Shown: one piece after another, positions 56,722-64,000 of the stretch
Numbering within the stretch: position 1 is the stretch's first letter
Layout: the number at the start of each line of letters is the position of its first letter
Assembly (NCBI GenBank): GCA_016706055.1
Contig: JADJKL010000006.1
Span: 186,001-250,000, forward strand
Source of the DNA: Chitinophagaceae bacterium
GTDB lineage: Bacteria; Bacteroidota; Bacteroidia; Chitinophagales; Chitinophagaceae
Length of the DNA stretch: 64,000 nt
Reading direction: 5' to 3'
The notes under the pieces: model-generated
What the model was told of the DNA's origin: nothing
The model's database searches: none
What the model saw: the letters and a program-made list of their open reading frames with translations, nothing else
Program-made: the position numbers and the translations under genes

Positions 56722-58088
56722 GTGGGAAGAAAACTATTATTAGAAAAAGCTCACATTGAAAACATCAGACTCTATGATGTGTACCGCCGTGAAGGTGGTT
56801 ATCGTAGTGTGGAGAAGGCATTGAAGACGATGAGTCCCGATGCGGTAACGGAAGAAGTAAAGAAAAGCGGACTTCGTGGCCGTGGCGGTGCAGGTTTTCC
56901 TACAGGAATGAAATGGAGTTTTCTGGCGAAGCCGGAAGGTGTTCCCCGTTACTTGGTGGTAAATGCAGATGAATCAGAACCCGGAACTTTTAAGGACAGA
57001 TATTTAATGGAGTTTATTCCGCATCTGTTGATAGAAGGAATGATTACTTCCTCTTTTGCATTAGGTGCAAGCCGTTCTTACATTTATATCCGTGGTGAAT
57101 ATGCATGGATTGTTGATATACTGGAGCAAGCAATTCAAGAGGCAAAGAACAATGGCTTTCTTGGTAAAAATATTTTAGGAACTGGCTACGATTTGGAAAT
57201 TTATGTGCAACGAGGAGCCGGTGCTTATATCTGTGGAGAAGAAACTGCGTTGCTCGAATCATTAGAAGGCAAAAGAGGTAACCCAAGAATTAAACCTCCA
57301 TTTCCTGCGGTAAAAGGTTTGTGGGATTGCCCAACTGTAGTAAATAATGTTGAAACAATTGCTGCCGTTGTACCAATCATTAACGAAGGTGGCGATGAGT
57401 ATGCAAAGATTGGTGTGGGCAAATCAACCGGTACAAAATTAATTTCTGCCTGCGGTAATATTAAGAAGCAGGGTGTGTATGAAATTGATATGACCATTTC
57501 TGTAGAAGAATTTATTTACAGCGATGAATATTGCGGTGGTATTGCCAATGGAAGAAAATTAAAAGCTTGTATTCCCGGCGGTTCATCGGTTTCCAATTTT
57601 ACCAGCAAATCTTTTATTGAAGACTGCCAAAGGCGAACAAAGAATGATGAATTATGAAAGCCTTGCAGATGGAGGATTTTGCAACAGGTTCAATGATGGG
57701 CTCTGGTGGCTTTATTGTTTTAGATGATACACAGTGTGTGGTTAAGCATACATATACATTGGCTCGATTCTATCGTCATGAAAGCTGCGGACAATGTTCA
57801 CCTTGCAGGGAAGGAACCGGCTGGATGGAAAAAATATTATTAAAGATAGATAGTGGAAAAGGAGTGATGAGTGATATTGATTTGTTGTGGGATATTCAAC
57901 GGAAAATAGAAGGCAATACAATTTGTCCGTTGGGTGATGCAGCAGCTTGGCCTGTTGCAGCAGCAATTAGACATTTTAGAGATGAGTTTGAATGGCATAT
58001 AAATAATCCCGAAGATTGTTTGCGTAAGAATTATGGTTTGGCAGGATATGCTGATGAAATCCATGTTCCGGTTTTAAGTAATGAATAA
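56722..58088 (+). CDS. nuoF: NADH dehydrogenase subunit F (two frameshifts)
   Basis: FMN/NADH-binding subunit, about 454 residues, GTG start at 56722. The FMN-NADH site is GRGGAGFPTGMKWSF and YICGEETALLESLEGKRGNP. The cluster N3 ligands are in ESCGQCSPCREGTGWM and the later TICPLGDAAAWP. Two single-base insertions (a T near 57591 and a T near 57674) separate the halves. Removing them restores PGGSSVPILPANLLLKTAKG and MNYESLADGGFATGSMMGSG. The stop overlaps the next gene by 8 nt. Confidence 0.95.
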
Positions 58089-58886
58089 AATTATAACCAT
58101 ATTATTTTTTTGTCTGCTTGCGGAAACTGGTTTTTCGCAGAATGCAAATCCGTATTCAAATACAGATAAAGGACAGGCTTATATTTTGTGGGGATGGAAC
58201 AGGGCTTATTACACTAAAAGCAATATTAGCTTTAAGGGAGATGATTATAATTTTGAATTGGCTAAAGTAAAAGCACATGACAGACCAACAGCTTTCAGCT
58301 ATAAGAATTATTTAAAAATAGATAGGATTACCATTCCACAGACTAATTTCAGGATGGGTTATTTTATAAAAAAGAATTTGGCACTCACTTTTGGATTCGA
58401 TCATATGAAATATGTAATGGATCAGAATCAGACGTGAAAATGACAGGCACTATTGATAGAAATGGTTCCTATAAAGGTTCATACAGTGGCGAAAAGTATT
58501 AACGAAGATTTTTACCTTTTGAACATACCATGGTTGAACTATCAACTTGAGGCGAGAAGTACATGAAGATTTACCAGAGTGAGAATAATAAATTTATTGC
58601 ACAAGGTTTAGCCGGAGCTGGTGTTGGGTTTATGATGCCTAAATCAAATGTCAAATTGCTGGACTACGAACGAAGCGATAGGTTTCATGTTGCCGGATTT
58701 GGCTTAAGTAGTAAAATAGGTTTACAGCTTACGTTTTTTAAGCATCTGTTTATAAAATTTGAAAATAAATATGGCTATATAAATATGCCGGATATTAATT
58801 TGCACAAAAAGGGAATTAATGGAACGGGAAAACAAGCATTCTTTTTCACTGCGATTAATGGCAATATTGGAGGAACGTTTTCCTAA
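58081..58886 (+). CDS. Outer-membrane beta-barrel-like protein inside the nuo operon (several frameshifts)
   Basis: Signal peptide KIITILFFCLLAETGFSQ, then aromatic, strand-rich sequence (GQAYILWGWNRAYYTKSNIS, NFRMGYFIKKNLALTFGFDH) typical of small barrels. The first frame ends at 58437 and the last part (GLAGAGVGFMMPKSNVKLL ... HLFIKFENKYGYI) lies in another frame from 58563. The 120 bp between hold several single-base losses; fragments such as GTIDRNGSYKGSYSGEK and EDF..FEHT can be read in different frames. It would be about 270 residues if repaired. Function unknown. Confidence 0.65.
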
Positions 58887-58927
58887 ATGGAAACAAGAAA
58901 AAGAATAAAAGTAAATAACAGGTAATA

Positions 58928-60049
58928 ATGGCTGAAGAAGTAAAAAAAGAAGCACCTGCAAATTTTAAAGTTACTATCGACAATATAACTGTCGAAGTAG
59001 CACCGGGCACAACTATACTAAATGCTGCAAGGCAAATAGGTGGTGATGTTACGCCGCCTGCTATGTGTTATTATAGCAAACTGGAAGGAAGCGGTGGTAA
59101 ATGTCGTACCTGTTTGGTGGAAGTGGCACAAGGTTCTGAAAAAGATCCAAGGCCAATGCCAAAGCTGATGGCAAGTTGCCGCACCACTGTAATGGATGGT
59201 ATGGTTGTTAAAAATATTACGAGTGAAAGAGTGCAGGATGCCCGAGCTGGAGTTGTAGAATTTTTATTACTGAATCATCCTTTGGATTGTCCGATCTGTG
59301 ATCAGGCAGGCGAATGTCATTTGCAGGATCTGGGTTACGATCATGGAAAAGAAGGAACCCGTTACGAATTTAAAAGAAGAACATTCGAAAAAGAAGATAT
59401 TGGTCCATACATTCAGTTACACATGACAAGGTGTATACTTTGTTATCGTTGTACCTATGTAGCAGATCAGTTAACCGATAAAAGAGTGCATGGTATTTTG
59501 GATAGAGGCGATCATGCAGAAATTTCTACTTATATTTCTAAAGCTATTGATAATGACTTTAGCGGCAACATGATTGATGTTTGTCCGGTTGGAGCATTAA
59601 CAGATAAAACATTCCGTTTTAAAAACAGAGTTTGGTTTACAAAACCTGTAGATGCACATAGAGATTGTCCTACTTGTTGTGGTAAAGTAACATTGTGGAA
59701 TCGTGGCGATGAAGTATTAAGAGTTACGGCCAGAAAAGATGAGTGGGGCGAAGTTCAGAGCTATGATGACAAAGCCAGGTTGGATTTGCAATACTTGTCG
59801 TTTTGATAAAAGAAAACAAGTGATTGGGTTATTGAAGGTGTAACGAACATTAGTCGCCATTCAGTAATAGGACAGAACAAGTATAAAGGATTGGTAATGC
59901 CGAAGGAGACAATTGCAGATGTGATGGGGGGAAGAGATCCGAAGTTGCTGATGGATATACATGATGTAAGTGGTGTGAATGACCCTTCAATTGATTTAAG
60001 TTTGATAGAAGGGCCTGCGACTAGTAAAACTTTTGAAAAGAACGATTAA
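58928..60049 (+). CDS. nuoG: NADH dehydrogenase subunit G, short Bacteroidota form (two frameshifts)
   Basis: Fe-S electron-relay subunit, about 373 residues. The 2Fe-2S ligands are in PPAMCYYSKLEGSGGKCRTC, His-type N5 ligands in HPLDCPICDQAGECHLQDL, and 4Fe-4S ligands in RCILCYRCTYV and VCPVGALTDK. The molybdopterin-like C-terminal domain is absent, as usual for this phylum. An extra T near 59780 and a missing A near 59814 (net zero) split the frame. Correcting them restores WICNTCRFDKRKTSDWVIEG and the end up to 60049. Confidence 0.93.
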
Positions 60050-60061
60050 TAATAAACGAAC

Positions 60062-61113
60062 ATGTTTTTATTGTCAATAGGTATTAAGTTTATTTTAGGG
60101 AAAGCAGCATTGATTGGCTGAATCGTCGGCCTGTCATTCTTTATTGCCATGTACACCACTTATGCTGAAAGAAAAGTTGCAGGTTGGTTGCAAGATCGTC
60201 TTGGACCAAATAGAGCAGGGCCTTTTGGAATTTTTCAACCACTGGCGGATGGCGGTAAGCTTTTTTTCAAAGAAGAAATTATTCCATTAGCATCGAGTAA
60301 GTTTTTATTTATTCTTGGACCTGCTATGGCAATGGTAACAGCGTTGGTTGCTAGTACTGTCATTCCATGGGCGGCACCATTCGTAGCAAAAGATGGGAAT
60401 GTTTTTCCAATGCAAGTGGCAGATGTGGACATGGGAATTCTATTAGTGTTCAGCATTGTGAGTGTTGGTGTGTACGGAATTATGATTGGAGGCTGGGCTT
60501 CTAACAATAAATTCTCGTTAATGGCGGCTATTCGTGGTGCTTCGCAAATGGTATCGTATGAGTTACCGATGGGCATGGCATTGATTGCTGTTTTATTTAT
60601 GTCAGGATCATTACAGATGAGTGAGATAGTTTCTGTGCAGGCACAAAATGGTTGGAATATAATTTATCAGCCACTTGGGTTTATTATATTCTTTATCTGT
60701 GCATTGGCAGAATGTAACAGAACACCGTTTGATTTGCCGGAAGCAGAGAATGAATTAAACTTTGGTTATCATCAGGAATACTCTTCGATGAAACTTGGGT
60801 TTTATTTGTTTGCTGAATACATTAATATGTTCATCAGTGCTGCGATAATGTCAACGGTTTTCTTAGGTGGCTATGATATTCCTTTTGTGAATGAAGCATC
60901 CTGGGGATTAAGTTCTTTCTGGATGACATTTATAAGTTTTGGAGTGTTGATGTCAAAAATATTTTTCTTCCTGTTTGTATTCATCTGGATTAGGTGGACG
61001 ATTCCTCGTTTCCGCTTTGACCAATTGATGGATTTGGGATGGAAAAATTAATACCATTGGCATTGATCAATATGATTATTACAGCGGCAGTGATGTTGTG
61101 GTTGAATAAATAG
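60062..61113 (+). CDS. nuoH: NADH dehydrogenase subunit H (in-frame TGA and one frameshift)
   Basis: Quinone-site membrane subunit, about 350 residues. The ATG at 60062 opens FLLSIGIKFILGKAALIG, then codon 20 (60119) is TGA, and the frame continues IVGLSFFIAMYTTYAERKVA with the family motifs LGPNRAGPFGIFQPLADGGK and ECNRTPFDLPEAENELNFGY. The visible frame ends at 61051. One missing A near 61048 restores KKLIPLALINMIITAAVMLW and the stop at 61113. The TGA is probably a base error and not recoding. Confidence 0.92.
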
Positions 61114-61520
61114 ATGCCCCTGTCCCCTAAAGGGGACTTAAGAAGGCATTTTGTTTAGAATAGTTCTTTAAAGAAATGAGATTTAATTTAGGCGTAACCA
61201 TTTTGTAGAAGGGTTGTATCGACAGTCCCGTAGGGACGACATTTTGGTAACTCCGGGTTTTAACCCAGAGAAAAGAAATCGAAGAATGTATTGAGCCCCG
61301 TAGGGGTGACATATTTTAATAAATTACAGCATTCCCGATAAATATCAGGATGCTGCAAAATGCCGACTATAATTCATGCAGCACAAGAGTGCGACGCAAC
61401 GGACGATGATAGTAGTACTGAAGCTGGGAACCCACCTTTGCATTTAAAAAATAAATGCTTCGGCGGGCAGGCATAAAATATATATTTGCGAAAATTTAAA
61501 ATTCCATTGGGGAATAAAAA
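61114..61520. repeat. nuoH-nuoI intergenic repeat mosaic
   Basis: 407 bp with no gene. In order: palindrome GTCCCCTAAAGGGGAC (61122-61138); two direct units of CCCGTAGGG(A/G)-TGACAT type at about 61229 and 61303 around a TCCGGGTTTTAACCCAGA stem; then the dispersed ~100-bp repeat copy at 61332-61431. The last 90 bp before nuoI show nothing else. It is the largest gap inside the nuo operon. Confidence 0.8.
61332..61431. repeat. Dispersed ~100-bp intergenic repeat, copy 2
   Basis: Matches copy 1 at 24707-24806 in the same order and orientation: TTCCCGATAAATATC, GGATGCTGCAAA, GCAGCACAAGAGTGCGACGC, GATGATAGTAGTA and GAAGCTGGG. Differences are scattered substitutions. No coding potential is evident. 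Confidence 0.85.
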
Positions 61521-62072
61521 ATGCGATTAACAAACAGATCAACAGAGGTAGACCGTAGTCCGATGACTTTTCTGGAGAGTATTTATCTCTGGAATATTCT
61601 GAAGGGCATGGGCATTACTATTAGTCACTTGTTTAAAAAGAAGGCTACAATTCAATATCCTGAACAGAAACGAACTTTTGCAAAAGTGTTCAGAGGTTTG
61701 CATGTGTTGAACAGAGATGAAGAAGGAAGAGAAAATTGTACGGCTTGTGGTTTATGTGCGGTGGCTTGTCCGGCAGAAGCAATAACGATGGAAGCAGCAG
61801 AACGTTTACCAGGCGAAGAGAATTTGTACCGTGAAGAAAAATATGCAGCGAAGTACGAGATTAATATGCTGCGTTGTATTTTTTGTGGATTGTGTGAAGA
61901 GGCTTGTCCGAAAGATGCGATTTATTTATCCGAAACATTTGCTCCGGCAAATTATAGCAGAAAAGGATTTATTTATAAGAAAGAAGATTTAGTGATTCCG
62001 CATCCGATACATGAAAAAGAGGCGTACGAAAAAGCAAAGGGTGGAAGAGTAGAAATTAATAAGAAAGACTAA
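61521..62072 (+). CDS. nuoI: NADH dehydrogenase subunit I
   Basis: 183 residues. Two 4Fe-4S ferredoxin motifs, CTACGLCAVACPAEAI and CIFCGLCEEACPKDAI (clusters N6a and N6b). The N-terminal hydrophobic hairpin MTFLESIYLWNILKGMGITI contacts NuoH. The frame is intact; 13 bp to nuoJ. Confidence 0.96.
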   Translation: MRLTNRSTEVDRSPMTFLESIYLWNILKGMGITISHLFKKKATIQYPEQKRTFAKVFRGLHVLNRDEEGRENCTACGLCAVACPAEAITMEAAERLPGEENLYREEKYAAKYEINMLRCIFCGLCEEACPKDAIYLSETFAPANYSRKGFIYKKEDLVIPHPIHEKEAYEKAKGGRVEINKKD

Positions 62073-62085
62073 CGGCAAAAGAGAA

Positions 62086-62586
62086 ATGGGCATTACACAA
62101 ATATTATTTTGGTTCCTATCAATAGTGGCAATCTTTAGTGCCCTGATGGTGATTAGCAGCAAGAACCCTGTGCATAGTGTACTTTGGTTGATATTGACTT
62201 TCTTTTCTATTTCCGGTCATTATATTTTATTGAATGCACAGTTTCTGGCAATTGTAAATATTATTGTTTACGCTGGAGCCATTATGGTATTGTTTCTATT
62301 TGTGATTATGCTGATGAATCTGAACAAAGAAACAGAACCGCAAAAACATAAATGGCTGCGGATAGCCGGAGCAGTGGCCGGAGGATGTTTGTTATTAGTG
62401 TTGGTAGCAGCTTTGAAAGACACAGATATCAAACATCAGCAGGCGTTGGTGAACACTGGAGGAATCGGATTGATTAAAAATTTAGGAAAAGAATTATTTA
62501 CAACTTACGTAGTGCCGTTTGAGATAAGCAGTATTTTGTTTTTGAGTGCTATGGTAGGTGCGGTGGTGATTGGGAAAAAAGAATAA
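62086..62586 (+). CDS. nuoJ: NADH dehydrogenase subunit J
   Basis: 166 residues, five membrane helices. Conserved VHSVLWLILTFFSISGHYIL, LNAQFLAIVNIIVYAGAIMV and LFLFVIMLMN; the C-terminal YVVPFEISSILFLSAMVGAV matches the family end. The frame is intact. Confidence 0.95.
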   Translation: MGITQILFWFLSIVAIFSALMVISSKNPVHSVLWLILTFFSISGHYILLNAQFLAIVNIIVYAGAIMVLFLFVIMLMNLNKETEPQKHKWLRIAGAVAGGCLLLVLVAALKDTDIKHQQALVNTGGIGLIKNLGKELFTTYVVPFEISSILFLSAMVGAVVIGKKE

Positions 62587-62654
62587 TTTGAAAATTTGGA
62601 GATGTGTCAATTCATCTTCAAATCAGGTAATTTCCAAATTGACAAATTGATTTT

Positions 62655-62993
62655 ATGCCGATAAATTATTACATATTTCTGTCTCTTGCATTGTTCTGCA
62701 TTGGTATTGTGGGTGTGCTTACACGTCGTAATGCCATTATCATTTTTATGTGCATTGAGTTAATGCTGAATGCAGTGAATTTGTTATTGGTGGCATTTTC
62801 GAAAATGCACCATAATGCGGCTTTGTTGGCAGGTGATGCAACAACAACCGCCGGAACAGACGGACAGTTATTTGTATTTTTTATAATGGTAGTAGCTGCT
62901 GCAGAAGTAAGTGTTGGCCTTGCCATTATTGTAATGATGTATAGAAATATACATTCGGTAGATGTGAATTTTTTGAATCGGTTAAAACATTAA
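62655..62993 (+). CDS. nuoK: NADH dehydrogenase subunit K
   Basis: 112 residues, three helices. GVLTRRNAIIIFMCIELMLN has the conserved membrane Glu, and a second Glu lies in VAAAEVSVGLAIIVMM. Both are part of the proton path. The small insertion AGDATTTAGTDGQ is normal for Bacteroidota. Confidence 0.95.
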   Translation: MPINYYIFLSLALFCIGIVGVLTRRNAIIIFMCIELMLNAVNLLLVAFSKMHHNAALLAGDATTTAGTDGQLFVFFIMVVAAAEVSVGLAIIVMMYRNIHSVDVNFLNRLKH

Positions 62994-63011
62994 TGCTTTT
63001 AGAATAAGATT

Positions 63012-64000
63012 ATGCAGAATGTGTTACAAATAGTTTATTTAATTCCTTTACTGCCATTAATTGGTTTTTTAATTAATGGCTTGGGAAGAAAGCATTTGTC
63101 TAAATCAATGATAAGTGCTGTTGGTTGCGGAAGCATTCTTATTTCATTTGCATTAAGCATTTGGGTGTTTCTTCAAGTGAAGGGTGGGAATGTGCATAAT
63201 GCTCATTATTTCGATTTCATTTCAGTAGGAAAATTGAAAATTCCTTTTGAATTTAAAATTGATCAGCTCTCTTCACTGTTTTTATTGATTATTACAGGTG
63301 TTGGTTTTCTCATTCATCTTTATTCTACTTCTTACATGAAGGAAGAAAAGAATGAACACTTTGGGAGATATTTCTCTTATCTCAACTTGTTTATATTCTC
63401 AATGCTCCTGCTTGTAATGGGTGGCAATTTTGTGGTAATGTTTATCGGTTGGGAAGGTGTGGGCCTTTGTTCTTATTTATTAATAGGATTTTGGTTTAAG
63501 AAGCATGAGTATAATAAAGCTGCCAGCAAGGCCTTTATTATGAACCGCATCGGCGATCTTGCATTTTTGATTGCTATCTTCTGGCTTATTACAAAATTAA
63601 GCACAGTTTCTTTTGATGAAGTTTTCACTGCTGCAAACCTTGCCAAACTAAGCACTTTGGATATTACAGTTATTACAATGTTGCTGTTTGTCGGTGCTAC
63701 TGGTAAGAGTGCACAAATTCCTTTATATACATGGTTGCCGGATGCGATGGCTGGTCCTACGCCTGTTTCTGCTTTGATACATGCTGCTACAATGGTTACT
63801 GCCGGTATCTATATGATTGCCCGTAGCAATATATTGTATTCATTGGCGCCATTTCCAATGGATATCATTGCTTACATTGGTTTAGCTACAGCATTACTAG
63901 CCGCAACAATAGCTCTCAAACAAAACGATATTAAAAAAGTATTGGCTTATTCTACAGTAAGTCAGTTGGGATTTATGTTCCTTGCTTTAGGTTGCGGGGC
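63012..64000 (+). CDS. nuoL: NADH dehydrogenase subunit L, 3' end off the window
   Basis: The antiporter-like proton-pumping subunit; about 330 residues are visible from the ATG at 63012. Family motifs are present: FKIDQLSSLFLLIITGVGFL, FIGWEGVGLCSYLLIGFWF, NRIGDLAFL, GATGKSAQIPLYTWLPDAMA, GPTPVSALIHAATMVTAGIY and KQNDIKKVLAYSTVSQLG. The essential Glu (GWEG) and Lys (TGKSAQ) are in place. The frame is intact to the right edge. Confidence 0.95.
   Translation, partial: MQNVLQIVYLIPLLPLIGFLINGLGRKHLSKSMISAVGCGSILISFALSIWVFLQVKGGNVHNAHYFDFISVGKLKIPFEFKIDQLSSLFLLIITGVGFLIHLYSTSYMKEEKNEHFGRYFSYLNLFIFSMLLLVMGGNFVVMFIGWEGVGLCSYLLIGFWFKKHEYNKAASKAFIMNRIGDLAFLIAIFWLITKLSTVSFDEVFTAANLAKLSTLDITVITMLLFVGATGKSAQIPLYTWLPDAMAGPTPVSALIHAATMVTAGIYMIARSNILYSLAPFPMDIIAYIGLATALLAATIALKQNDIKKVLAYSTVSQLGFMFLALGCG

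Noticed and set aside
1..64000. CRISPR arrays, tRNA or rRNA genes, IS elements, toxin-antitoxin or defence genes
   Set aside because: None was seen on reading. The repeats present are short palindromes and one ~100-bp dispersed element, without the regular spacing of a CRISPR array.

Overview
The window looks like a chromosomal piece of a Bacteroidota bacterium, most likely a Chitinophagaceae-type relative. The base composition is AT-rich. Lineage markers are a fused CcoN-CcoO oxidase subunit, a SusC/SusD pair, a Bacteroidota-type TonB energy transducer, a short (291 aa) primary sigma factor, a short NuoG and -10 elements of the TAnnTTTG type. No rRNA, tRNA, CRISPR array, IS element or phage gene was recognised. 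The family-level assignment is inference.

Layout. (1) 1-18,200 is a micro-oxic/anaerobic respiration island: cbb3 oxidase genes (ccoNO, ccoS, ccoI), a clade II nitrous-oxide reductase operon on the minus strand (cytochrome c, nosZ, fasciclin protein, a 4-TM protein, nosL, nosD, nosF, nosY, then a ric gene), an Rrf2/NsrR-like regulator, a second ric, a universal stress protein, a DUF2892 protein, a PAS histidine kinase with a receiver-CRP/FNR response regulator, and an Hsp20. (2) 18,250-41,300 is housekeeping: Hsp15, a WG-repeat protein, M20 peptidase, dinB, rimM, rpsP, ffh, rpoD, an LptF/G permease, CDF transporter, OsmC, peroxiredoxin, trans-sulfuration enzyme, two pseudouridine synthases, rlmN and a thiolase. 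(3) 41,591-46,254 is an orphan SusC/SusD pair. (4) 46,332-52,179 holds hisS, a phosphatase, and a TonB / PstS-like / TPR envelope operon. (5) 52,386 to the right edge is the complex I operon nuoA-L, interrupted by three small non-nuo genes.

The best biological observation is a shared promoter architecture in the respiration island. Seven promoters carry a TGA-N6-TCA palindrome placed exactly 23 or exactly 45 nt before a TAnnTTTG-like -10 element, and the nos promoter carries both. The leader lengths these predict are mostly only 10-14 nt. The receiver-CRP/FNR protein at 16,199 is the obvious candidate regulator. This ties cbb3 oxidase, N2O reduction, Fe-S repair and stress proteins into one regulon.

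Reliability warning. At least 20 single-base frame breaks, mostly in homopolymers, hit genes that should be intact (hisS, rpsP, rlmN, nuoD/F/G/H, ccoI, dinB). There is also an artificial-looking G/A-rich block at 53,563-53,705. The pattern looks like uncorrected sequencing or assembly error rather than gene decay. Frameshifted genes are therefore annotated over their full span. nosY and the fasciclin gene have larger internal deletions that simple base errors do not explain.
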